A stretch of 64,000 nt of DNA from positions 1 to 64,000 of the forward strand of contig JARWMV010000021.1 of assembly GCA_030998015.1 (NCBI GenBank), read 5' to 3'. Positions 46,141-56,455 of this stretch are shown here, piece by piece. A program made the translations under genes and the position numbers. This DNA comes from Ceratorhiza oryzae-sativae (lineage: Eukaryota; Basidiomycota; Agaricomycetes; Cantharellales; Ceratobasidiaceae). Position 1 is the stretch's first letter; every line of letters begins with the position of its first letter. Below the pieces are notes generated by a model, which saw only the letters and a list, made by a program, of their open reading frames with translations, searched no databases and was not told where the DNA came from.

Positions 46141-47551
46141 ATCTGTGGTAGGGGTTATATCAGGGTCCTCCAACATGGAAGTGGTAGGACCAATTAGTTT
46201 TCCAACTCAGAGCTGCTTTCTTCTTCAACTTGTCTGCTGGCCTTCCCTTGTATCTTAGCTTTGTTGTAGGTCCACTGGCCTTGGCAGTCCTTCAGGATGT
46301 GCCCTGATTTACCGCATTTGATACAGAGTCCTTCTTTCCTTTGCCTGTCTTTTTCACTGTTTGGTATCCTTACCATGTTGTTAGTTTGGGTATTCCCCTG
46401 TTTGCTGCTGGTCCCTGAAGGCTTGTTCCCCCCTTGTTTGTATTTTGCTGGTGCCCAGGTTGAATTTGATGAGTTGCTGGCCCTTGTGTTCATTTTCTGG
46501 TTTGCAAACTGCATGTTGTCCATTTTGCAGGCAAAGTCAATTAATTGATCTAAGGTATATGATGGACCTTCAGCCTCATTTGCCAGTACTTCAATCCTTA
46601 AGATCTCTTGTTGTACTTTGGGTTTTAACCCTTCCCTGAATTGGTCCTTGAGGGCTTCCTGGTTCCAGTCTACCTCTTGGATCAGGATCCAGAATTGGGT
46701 AGCATAATCCAATGCACTCTTGGTTTGTGTTAATTTCCTTAGTTTCCAGATGGTCTTTTCCTTTATGACTGGGTCATTAAAAGCATCCAGGAATCCCTTC
46801 CTGAAATCCTTCCAGGATGCAAGGATCCCTGTGTGTTCACCTGCTAGTAGTTTCCAGCAGTAAGGTTGTGCCCAGTTTGCTGCTTCCCTGTCCTCCATGT
46901 TCATTAACACAGCAGATATCTTTTTTTGGTCATCAAAGGCTGATTTGTCATAGTCAGCAAAGAAAAGTTCCATGCTGATTATGAAGTTCTCTGCTTCCTT
47001 CCCTTTTTTCCCATTAAATTTGCTGGGTCTCCCTAGTTGTGCCTCCTTAGGAGTGTGTTTTGTGGCAAGGGTAGGTTGGTTTGCTTGGGATGGAGGTTCT
47101 GTTCAGGGTCTTATTGTGGACTCAGCCTGGAAGGTTCTTCCCAGAAAGGGAGTTCATACTGGGGAGGCTGAGGGGGATTGTGAGGGGCTTCCTATGACCA
47201 CCCTAGTTCTTCCCCTGGTCTCTTCTGTCCTTTCCCTTGGCCTTCCTGCTTCAGTTGTTTTCTGGAGCTCATTTCCTAGATTGGTTACCTGTTGTTCTAG
47301 TGTGGTCAGGATCTCCCCTGTGTTTTCAGTTTTCTTCTCTAAGCTTTCAAGCTTTTGCTCTTGCATTCCCAGTACCTGGTTTATTTCCATGGAGATGTCC
47401 TTTAATTCTTTTATCAGGTTCCCCATTTCTACTTTTAGGTTGTCCTGGTTCTTTGCCACATAGAGGACATTTTTGTTGGATGTTTCCATTGACCTTACCA
47501 TCCAGTCCATGTTTCCTTCTTGCCAGGTTAGTGATATTTGACACTGACTTA

Positions 47552-49057
47552 CACTGGCTTGAATAAGTCTTGCCTCACGTGACAAGAAAAGCTTGCACTG
47601 CTCATTTCTCCTTGGCTAGTGTAGATATCGACTAGATGTAATAATAGATAATGTACAATAGGCTCTTGCAAATCTATCTGTAAAAAAAACAAAATTACAC
47701 AATGGGATTACCAGGAGTGGCACATATTCTGTTTGTGCATGCTTGAGGCAAGACTTTTGCATGTAAATGCAATTTGGCATTGAAATCATAAATCCTCCAG
47801 AACGGTACACATACATTCAGTCTAACCTAGTAATGAGTATTGTCACCCCTCGCATCTTGCAGCTCAGCCACCCTGAGAGGCATCGAATAATACAGATTCT
47901 GGATCACAGTGGCATTGATGCACTCCCACTCCTCCTTCAGTGCCTCCCACAACTTGTCCTCATTGTGTGGACAAACAGCCCATTTTTGCACCTTGCAATC
48001 CAAGTTGCTCCATACATGTTTGATTATGTTCATATCCGGTGAGTTCAAGGGCCAGGGAAGTACCTTGATGTGTTTTGATTCAAGCCAGAGTCCCCAGAAG
48101 GTCCTCCAATATCTCCATGTACATGACAGCATTCATAATGCCTTTGATTCAATGGAGATGGCCTACTCCATTCCATGTTATACACCCCCACACCATCACA
48201 CTCCCACCTCCATGTTTGATGGTTTTTTTGGTATATCAAGGATCATACGCCTGTCCAGGTTGCCTCCAAATATATTCAAGTCCATCAGAGGAGAATACAT
48301 TGAATTTCGACTCATCAGAGAAGATGACCCAGGCCCACATCAAGGTGTCCCAACTTATATGCTTGGCAGACCAGCCACAACAAGCTGATCTATGCTTATA
48401 TGTCAGGGAAGGAACATGCTGACAACAACGCGCCATAAGCCCTAGCTCTCAAAGATGGCAATGGATTGTGTCAGGGTGGAGGTGAGGGAAGTATTGTTGC
48501 TGTAGCTCAGTGGCATTGCTGTGACAAAGTTTGGACAGTCCAATCAAGGCGAGGCAATTGTCCCTGGCTGTCATTCTGCATGGACAACCTGTACAAATGG
48601 CCTTGGGATATGTTGCACGTGGTTTGAGAAATTGTCGATAAACTCAGTTGACAGTAGTATGATTGACACCGACAATGAGAGCAACCACACTACTCGCAAT
48701 ACCAAGATTCTTCATCATCAAGATTTGTGACTTTTGGGCATCTGTAGTGAACCGTGCCATGGCTAGTGTTCTAGACAAATGTAGGGCAAAGGGATTATAG
48801 TGCTTATGAGTGTGGGAGAACAGAAGAAGAATCAGGTGTATGCAGCCCACATAAGTCTTGCCTCAAGCATGTGCAAACAGAACGCATGCAACTCCTTGTA
48901 ATCCCATCATGTAATTTTGTTTTTTTTACAGATAGATTCACAAGAGCCTATTGTACATTATCTATTATTACATCTAGTCGATATCTACACTAGCCAAGGA
49001 GAAATGAGCAGTGAAAGCTTTTCTTGTCATGTGAGGCAAGACTTATTTGAGCCAGTG
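47552..49057 (-). mobile_element. Tc1/mariner element with 205-bp terminal inverted repeats
   Basis: 1,506 bp flanked by TA (47550-47551 and 49058-49059). The terminal repeats, 47552-47756 and 48853-49057, begin CACTGGCTTGAATAAG and are nearly complementary over 205 bp, with an internal GCCTCA(CG)TGA block. It is inserted into the gag of element C. Long TIRs recall the IR/DR group of Tc1 elements. Confidence 0.95.
47827..48850 (-). pseudogene. Tc1 transposase, frameshifted
   Basis: N-terminus near 48760 (MARFTTDAQKSQILMMKNLG, helix-turn-helix of Tc1 type). Catalytic part: VIFSDESKFNVFSSDG at about 48310-48340 with the first Asp, a GGGSVMVWG-equivalent near 48210, and SPDMNIIKHVWSNLD at about 48020 containing the third acidic region (Ile-Lys where Ile-Glu is usual). 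Several frame changes and stops separate these blocks. Confidence 0.85.
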
Positions 49058-49642
49058 TATACCCATGATTGCCTTTTCTAGTTCCCTATGGTTATTGTCT
49101 CTAAGTTCCTTGAGCCACACCCTGATGGCAGTGGCAATGGTGTGAATAGGGTTGGCAGTGGTTATGGTTCTGGGACCTGGCTGGGGTTGTGTCCTTGCCT
49201 CTTCTGCCAAGGCTGTGCCTTGTTTGTATATGGTTCAGGTCATATCTTCTACCACATCCCTCTCTGGATTTGAGATATCTTCTGGGTCTGGATTTATCAG
49301 GTGAATTGGCAGTTGAGGGCTGCAGAGCAGTATTCCCCCTATTTGCCCTCCCAGGATGGGGGCCCAAGTGGGGTTAGGTTGAGCCACTGGTTGTGGGTTT
49401 TGTGGCAACCCCCCTGGCATTCCTTGGAGGGTCTCATCTGGGTTACCTTCAGCCTCTGGGGAGTAACAGGTTTGGGTGATTGTGGTCTACTATTGGCCAC
49501 TCTGCTTTGATATCAAGTTTGTGGTCTCTGTGACATAGTTTCTTTGTGTTCTCTTATGTATCACAGGAGTTAGCTGGTCTCTTGTGTACTCAGCCCTTAG
49601 TATCTGTGTAGTATACTTATGTTCACCACTAGTTAAGTTAAG

Positions 49643-49654
49643 AGCTTGCTTTAT
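49643..49654 (-). promoter_or_regulatory. Self-complementary primer-binding site of element C
   Basis: On the minus strand ATAAAGCAAGCT begins 2 nt inside the 5' LTR edge. It is the exact complement of AGCTTGCTTTAT (minus strand, 49796-49785), about 30 nt downstream of the LTR's TATATAAG. Same logic as in element A. Confidence 0.65.
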
Positions 49655-49656
49655 AA

Positions 49657-50325
49657 TGTTGTGACCCTCTGGATGCTTCCTTACAAAGCACTTAAGTAGT
49701 GGCTGTGTTGACAGTTTGGTGCTATGCAGTATGTATTGAGTGTTCTAGTTACAGTGTTTGCTATGGTCCATGGTGGTTGACAAGATAAAGCAAGCTGAGG
49801 TGTCCAGTCTTGCTTTATCCTTCTTATATATGCCTGTGGCTGTGGTGGCCATGGATGTATTATCTAAGCACACTCTGCAGTAGGTGTAGGTTATGTACAG
49901 TACTATGGGTTAGGTAATTGTTTGTCTAAGGTTTGTGCAGCTCCGAATCTTATAGAGCTGCGCAAGGTCTGTGGGGTAGGAAATGAGGTCACGTGATCCT
50001 GCCGTAAGCACCAAGATCACATGACAACTTGCTCCTCACTCCAAGTAACAATGGAGAGAAATGCTGGAGCAAGTTCAGGGTAACCACTGTAAGCACTGAG
50101 GCCACTTGATCCTGTTATATGCACCAGGATCACATGACAACTTGCTCCTTGCTCCAAGTAACAAGGGAGAGAAATGCTGGAGCAAGTTCAGGGTAACCAC
50201 CGTAAGCACTGGTTAAGCGCCAAGGTCACGTGGCCTTGTTTATGGCTTGTTCCACTTAGGAAAAATGCCATAAATCCATAGAAATATTTGGTTATTTTGT
50301 TATGTCTGTTTGACAGGTCATAACA
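49657..50325 (-). repeat. 5' LTR of element C
   Basis: 669 bp, plus-strand ends TGTTGTGACC and GGTCATAACA. It differs from the 3' LTR mainly by having two rather than three 113-bp units. Followed by the duplicated GTATG. Confidence 0.9.
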
Positions 50326-50330
50326 GTATG

Positions 50331-52190
50331 TGCATCAATGGATGTAAGACTGTAGAAAGAGAATTAGCAGCTGACAGCAATTGAAGCAAAATTATGTATG
50401 CAGAGCAAGCCAGTAGAGCAACAACTCATTGGTCTTCTGATAGTAACAGTTGAGGACAACCTGGGCATGATTGGCAGTGTGACGGAGATAGAGAGAAATT
50501 GACCTGTTGTTGGAGATGCAACCATAAACCTTGTTGAGCATGTTGTACTGGACTATGACATTGGTGAGGAGGGGGACCTTCGCCTTCGACAACTGTTTGG
50601 TGGAAATCTGTAGCAGCTAAGATTACAGGTGAGCAGCAGAAACCAATGGACCATAATATTACTCACCTGTAGTACTGTCAGAAGCCCTCAAATGCAGGCA
50701 CAGTCTTCAGGGAGCAGTTGCTCTCTGCAGGGGGTGAATGAGTAGTTCTGCTGGTAGTGCATGCTTTAAGACTATTAGCAAACACACCTCACATGCAAGG
50801 CTAGGTAGATGTGTACATACAGGCCTGGCCATGCGCAATCAGTGTTGTCTAACAAATCCTCAGACAAGTTCCAGCAGGTTACAACATCCCACAAAATGCT
50901 ATGTGGGGTGGGGGTATTGGTTGCCTTGCACAATGCCTTGAACGTGGCCTTTGCATTTGGCATATAGCACAGGTGTTTTGCTTCACGTGCAACCTGAAAC
51001 CAAGGTCAGCTCAGTTATAGCTTTTAGGTAAATGGTCTGGACTCACCTTGTGGAAGCATTTTGTCACACAACAAAACTCCTCATCCTCTGGTGACCCCAA
51101 CTTGATGTCAGGCAGTTCAACCTCCTCTTTGTTGCCAAGCCTGTTGAGCATGCTTGACAGCGCATTCCCATCATCTTCAGAATCAGACTAGAGGTGCAAC
51201 TTAGTACACTTGTCTACACCACTGGTTGAGGAGCTTACCTCATCCAACAGGATATCATGAAAATTGTCATTGTTGTTGTTGATGCCAGCTCAGGCGGCAT
51301 CCTTGAGTTGTTTGCATTTGACTCAGAAGGGGAGGGTGATGGCCTATGGCAAAGTTAAACATGATGAGTCAGCATCAAAACAAGCAATGGAACAAAAACA
51401 AACATACCTTAGCAACAAGATTATAGACATGTAAGACACAGAAGATGCAACATGTTGGCCCTGTTAGTCAATTAAGTCCATACTTTGCCATATATTCCAT
51501 CATTGTCTTGTGATTCACTGCATTGTTGCCAACAGCTCCCCAAACCTGTTGTAGATGTTTGTAATCATGTCAACAAATACAAGCCAGAGAACTTACCTGG
51601 TGCTCAATCTTAAATTTGCAGAGTACAGTGTATAATGTCTGGGCAAGGTGAACACCAGTGTGTGACTTGGCAAAGCTGGACTGGTATATTAAGTACATTA
51701 TGGATTAAAGAACCAGAACACCTACTTCAGACATTCAAGGACAAATTGTTCAATTTCAACAGGTGTGTTTGGTGTACATGCCTTGAATTTGAATAGAACT
51801 AATCCCAAAAAGTTGAATCCATTGCTGCTTTGGAACAGATTGAGTGCAATATGGAATACACCTACATGATCCTGGCATATGTAGAGTAAATATAGACCAA
51901 ATTAATGCATTAGTAAGAGTCCATACCTTCAATATATTGACAAGATTGGCGTGGGTTGCTTCATAGAGGCGTCACACATCCTTAGATAGTGTATCACAGT
52001 TTGGTTTGTGCTTTTTTGTGTCAGGATGCAGAAGTGGCTGAAGCTGGGAGCTGATTAACTACTGGATCAGCTTTGTTATTGATAGAGTACATACGTGACA
52101 ATCATTAATCATCAGGAACAGGCGGCTGCTCTCTGCAACCCAGAGCACAAACAATTTGCAAACTTGTTCGTGAGTCAGCCTGTTACGGGT
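50331..52190 (-). pseudogene. hAT transposase, N-terminal and middle parts
   Basis: Minus strand, upstream portion of the gene whose 3' end is at 28510-29245. Recognisable blocks in order: KLFVLWVAESSRLFLMIND near 52130 (the usual Val/Ile...DDQPFxxVE region), an acidic SDSEDDGNAL segment near 51180, MPNAKATFKALCKATNTPTPHSILWDVVTCWNLSEDLL near 50960-50850 (the DVxTRWNST block), and LTNVIVQYNMLNKVY...AQVVLNCYYQKTNELLLYWLALH at 50560-50400. Intron-like gaps of about 50 bp lie between them. The N-terminal BED finger is missing because LTR B2 begins at 52191. Confidence 0.7.
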
Positions 52191-53484
52191 CAGGGTACAC
52201 TTGAATATCTAGAGCTTAAGCAAATGTAGATATGTTAGTATACACTAATCGTACTCAATACTTCTTAGACTAGAGTAAGAAGGCTCAAAGTAGTTGCAAT
52301 GCGATCAAGTAACACTCAAGGTAGTCTTAATCTTTCACAGTGTAAACTGACTAATTTATAGGTATAAAGAGCAAGACTACTATGGTCAGGTTCCCTTAGA
52401 TATCTTAAATGTAGTTCAGCCCTAGTCGCTTGGACTAACTGATACTAATCTTAATACTAGGCTTAAGCGATAGCTTATAGGATAGATGGTGGGCTGCCTA
52501 ATGCGTGTACTTCCTCAGCTACAGGTACTTAGATTTCCTCTAATAGCTGGTACTTAATGTCATGCTCAATCAGGCAATATTGTATCCTTATATATCTCTG
52601 TATATAAGATACAATGACTCAGACAGTATATAACTAATATGGTACTAAATTCCTCAGTACTAGTTATATAAGAAATCACACACAGACAAGAGAAATACAA
52701 AGAGAAAAGAAACCAATAACTGGTCTGGGTTGAGTAGTGAAGGGAGGTGGTCTGGAAGGGCCTCAGAGGAGGTCCTTTTATACCCTGAGGAGGGCATTCC
52801 AGAGCCAAATAGATACATGCATGCCAGTGCAATCATCAAAAGAGGGTACTGCTATACTTGGGGTACACCCTAGCCCAGTATAGGATAAAAGAGTAAAGAC
52901 AGGGTGTGGATCAAAGGCATTGATGCATCTGAGACCTGCTATTGGCTTGTAGATCATATTATCATAGTATATACATGTAATGAACAGAGGCTACATCTCA
53001 GTGAGTCATAAAGTGAGTCAGAGAAGCTTCTGGATCAATTTGGGAAGCTCTCCTGACTCACTGGAGTCATTAGATCTTGATTGATGGTCCAGTAAGATTC
53101 TAATGATCTTCGGGCCATTCCGGCGCGAGGATCCGGTGGATCGCGACGATCTTCGGGCAGCAGATACCGCCGAAGATTGGCTATCGATAGAGCACAAGAT
53201 CGCTTTGATAGCGTAAGCGGTTGCCGAGATATGAGCGGTGCAATGTTGTAATCAATATCTCCTGATAAGAGGAAATATCGCAACCTCTGTATCTCTCTGA
53301 GATCTTATCGTAAAAACTTAATAAAATATGCGTTGGAGAGCGGGAATTTTGTACTATTTAATGAAACAGAAAATAGTACAATTTGGAGCGCATACAAATT
53401 CGAGTATTTCACAATTTAATTACAGAGGCATCGCTGGTTGGCAGAGCAGACTAAAATAATAGAATATGTTAGTGATCCATAACA
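52191..53484 (-). repeat. LTR B2 (solo)
   Basis: 1,294 bp, plus-strand ends TGTTACGGGTCAG and GATCCATAACA; reverse complement of B1. TTTTATACCC near 52777 is the reverse of the TATA box. The flanking 5-mers do not match (CAGCC/CAAAT): hAT sequence on one side, a C-family LTR on the other, so the locus was rearranged. It retains the CpG-rich core with the 82-codon frame (53283-53035). Confidence 0.85.
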
Positions 53485-53752
53485 CAAATCTTATAGAGCT
53501 GTGTGAGGTCCAAGGGGTAGGCGCTGAGGTCACATGATCCTGCCGTAAGCACTGAGATCATGTGACAACTTGCTCCTTGCTCCAAGTAATGATGGAGAGA
53601 AATGCTGGAGCAAGTTCAGGGTAACCACCATAAGCGCCGGCTAAGCGCTGAGGTCACGTGACCTTGTTTATGGCTTGTTCCGCTTAGGAAAAATGCCATA
53701 AATCTGTAAAAATATTCAGTTGTTTTGTTATGTCCATTTGACAGGTCATAAC
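53485..53752 (-). repeat. C-family LTR fragment
   Basis: Matches the end of the element C LTR from CAAATCTTATAGAGC to GGTCATAACA with a single 113-bp-type unit. The start of the LTR is lost at the B2 junction. Confidence 0.85.
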
Positions 53753-54429
53753 AATCCTCTCCATTGCCTTGGTGAGGAATTGCAGGCAGTATAGTCCTTA
53801 CAGGGGTCCAGGAAACAGAGGCATGCCCTCTGAGCTTTTCATCCTGCCAGACCATCCATACTGTAAGTCCAAAATCTATTTACTGGGTTTAATGCTTATG
53901 GTACTGGACAGATCAAATGCAAGGAATGGAGTGACAGCAATACCTTGGATCTTTTCTACAGCTGTAGATAAGATTACCCAAGCTTGGTAAGTCAGATCTT
54001 TCCTGATCATCTTATCAAGACCACTGATCTATTTGGACTGATCACATCTAGTCCCCATCCAGAAACCTTTTCTCCTTATCTTCCCTTTAAGTCTTGTACC
54101 AGAACTTTCTGTATATAGATTTAAAGTATAAAGTTGTCTGATCCCCTAAGCAATCATCAGAATGAGTCACTGCAAAGTAATCTCAGTTGACTGCTTGGAC
54201 CAATCACCAACTGTAAGGTTTAAGGACTAGATAAGAAAGATCTGGAAGGATCAGCATGTGATAACTGTACAGATAACAGCAGAGCGCTCTCTATTTGGCC
54301 AGTTACAAGCTTCTTTTATTTGGAGTAAGCTTCCTATTGGTGACTGGATGTGAAATACATGCAGTATAAGATTTTTGTGTCATCTCTAAGGTACTACAGC
54401 TGTATACTGCACAGTTTTACCCTCTAAAC
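53753..54429. other. Stretch upstream of the truncated proline-rich gene
   Basis: A 73-codon frame at 53769-53990 has no recognised motif. CpG-poor. Probably part of the same unknown locus as the next gene. Confidence 0.35.
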
Positions 54430-55151
54430 ATGTCTGATTACTCAATTGAATGTCCCCAGACTCCCAGCACTCATCTGGACTTTCTGGAGCATTGCTTTAT
54501 GGGCCTCAGATGGGAACGCACTAGGGTGCAATCTCAAAACAGGCAGAATAGGCAACAATCTAGAAGGGAGGGCATTGAGCCTGCCCCAGATGTGCCACTT
54601 CCAGTGTACCCCAATCCAGCTCCCTCTGCTCTCTACCCTCCACTTCCAACTTATCCATTGGAAGCTCCCAACCAAGGCCCTCATTTTGAGATTGGATGGC
54701 CAACTCCTCCCTCTCCAGGGTTGGAGTCAACCCCATTCAATCTAGTTCTGATGCATGGATGGGGCAGGAGGGATGAAAGGCCTGTGCCTCCCCCAAGGAG
54801 CATAAGCCCTGTCGATTATGAGGAGTTCCTGGAGAGGATGGACTGGTAAGTTCTTGACTTTGATTGAGTCAAGATCTAAAGCTGATCTGTTTAGGGACTA
54901 TGCACATTGGCCCCATGAGGCTTCCAGAGAGCCTTCCATACTCTCTGAAGAGCCTAGTGAGGGGGAATATGAGTCAGGAGGAGAGCTTCCTGAATATCAG
55001 TAAGTTTGCTTCTCTTGAGTCAAGATCTAAAGTTGACTTGTTTAGACTTGCTTACCCTCCTTCCCCTTCTCCTGAATACCAGCCAGAATCACCATCTGAC
55101 TCACTTTCTGATGGAACTGAGTCATCTGGTGACCTTCTGGTGATGGAGTTG
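54430..55151 (+). CDS. Proline-rich three-exon gene truncated by LTR B3
   Basis: Exons 54430-54845, 54895-54999 and 55046-55151 splice through introns of 49 and 46 bp into 209 codons with no stop before the LTR junction at 55152, so the 3' end is missing. The protein starts MSDYSIECPQTPSTHLDFLEH, is rich in Pro (PLPVYPNPAPSALYPPLPTYP) and turns acidic (EEPSEGEYESGGELPEYQ). No known domain; it could be gag-like or a host gene. The two introns share 28 of 31 bases at their 3' ends, which is unusual. Confidence 0.5.
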
Positions 55152-56455
55152 TGTTATGGATCACTAACATTTTTCTATTATTTTAGTCTACTCTGCCAAC
55201 CTCAAGCGATGCCTCTGTAATTTTTCTTGAAATTAAATGAATTTGTATGCATCTGAATTTGTACTATTTGTGTTCCATTGAATAGTACAAAATCTCCTCT
55301 TTCCAACGCATATTTTATTGTGGTTTTATCTTAGGAACTCAGAGAGATATAGAGGTTGCAATATTTCCTCTTATCAGGAGATATTGATTACAACATGCAC
55401 TGCTCATATCTCAGCAACCACTTACACTATGAAAGCAATCTTATGCTTTATCGATAGCCACTCTTTGGCAGTATCTGCTGCCCAAAGATCGTCGCAATCC
55501 ACCAGATCCTTGTGCCGGAATAGTCCAAAGATCATTAGAATCTTACTGGACCATCAATCAAGATCTAATGACTCCAGTGAGTCAGGAGAGCCTTCCTAAT
55601 TGATCCAGAAGCTTCTCTGACTCACTTTATGACTCACTGAGATGTAGCCTCTGTTCATTACATGTATATACTATGATAATATGATCTACAAGCCAATAGC
55701 AGGTCTCTGATGCATCAATGCCTTTGATCCACACCCTGTCTTTACTCTTTTGTCCTATATCAGGCTAGGGTGTACCCCAAGTATAGCAGTACCCTCTTTT
55801 GATGATTGCACTGGCATGCATGTATCTATTTGGCTCTGGAAAGCCCTTCTCAGGGTATAAAAGGACCTCCTCTGAGGCCCTTCCAGACCACCTCCTCTAC
55901 TCAACCCAGACCAGTTATTGGTTTCTTTTCTCTTTCTATTTTTCTATTGTCTGTGTGTGATTTCTTATATAACTAGTACTGAGGAATTTAGTACCATATT
56001 AGTTATATACTGTCCAAGTCATTGTATCTTATATACAGAGATATATAAGGATACAATATTGCCTGATTGAGTGTGACATTAAGTACCAGCTATTAGAGGA
56101 AATCTAAGTACCTGTAGCTGAGGAAGTACATGCATTAGGCAGCCCTCCATCTATCCTATAAGCTATCACTTAAGTCTAGTATTAAGATTAGTATCAGTTA
56201 GTCCAAGCAACTAGGGCTGAACTACATTTAAGATATCTAAGGGAACCTGACCATAGTAGTCTTGCTCTTTATACCTATAAATTAGTCAGTTTACACTGTG
56301 AAAGATTAAGAGTACCTTGAGTGTTACTTGATTGCATTGCAACTACTTTGAGCCTTCCTACTCTAGTCTAAGAAGTATTGAGTATGATTAGTGTATACTA
56401 ACATATCTACATGTGCTTAAGCTCTAGATATTCAAGTGTACCCTGACCCATAACA
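55152..56455 (+). repeat. LTR B3 (solo)
   Basis: 1,304 bp, TGTTATGGATCACT to CCCATAACA, CpG-depleted relative to B1 and B2; its small internal frame is broken. Left flank is the proline-rich gene, right flank the middle of a family-A pol. No matching target duplication, so one flank was deleted or recombined. Confidence 0.85.

Larger units (their letters stand above)
46194..49500 (-). pseudogene. Element C gag, split by a Tc1 transposon
   Basis: The 3' half (46973-46194) has the Gag core (MELFFADYDKSAFDDQKKISAVLMNM) and a zinc knuckle CIKCGKSGHILKDC. Before it, 47530-47154 is a coiled coil (KVEMGNLIKELKDISMEINQVLG...LGNELQ). The N-terminal part lies past the Tc1 insertion (49060-49500), with IRVWLKELRDNNHRELEKAIMGI just before the junction. 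A stop near 47157 and frame changes in the N-terminal part show decay. The exact start was not determined. Confidence 0.75.
29246..50325 (-). mobile_element. Element C: Gypsy chromovirus carrying a Rep-like gene and extra ORFs, with nested insertions
   Basis: A single LTR-retrotransposon insertion, minus strand. Its 5' LTR is 49657-50325 and its 3' LTR 29246-30027; GTATG stands immediately outside both ends (29241-29245 and 50326-50330). Inside, in element order, are a primer site, gag, protease, reverse transcriptase, RNase H, integrase, chromodomain, a 3' ORF, an antisense cysteine-rich gene, a Rep-like gene, a polypurine tract and the 3' LTR. Removing three later insertions (Tc1, LTR B1 with element A inside it, and a C-family solo LTR) leaves about 10.7 kb, long for a Gypsy element; the surplus is the 3' cargo. 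All major reading frames are now broken. Confidence 0.85.

Noticed and set aside
52566..52832. Hydrophobic frame in LTR B2, similar at 60231-60506
   Set aside because: Shadow of the B LTR around and after the TATA box; its N-terminal part is not conserved between copies.
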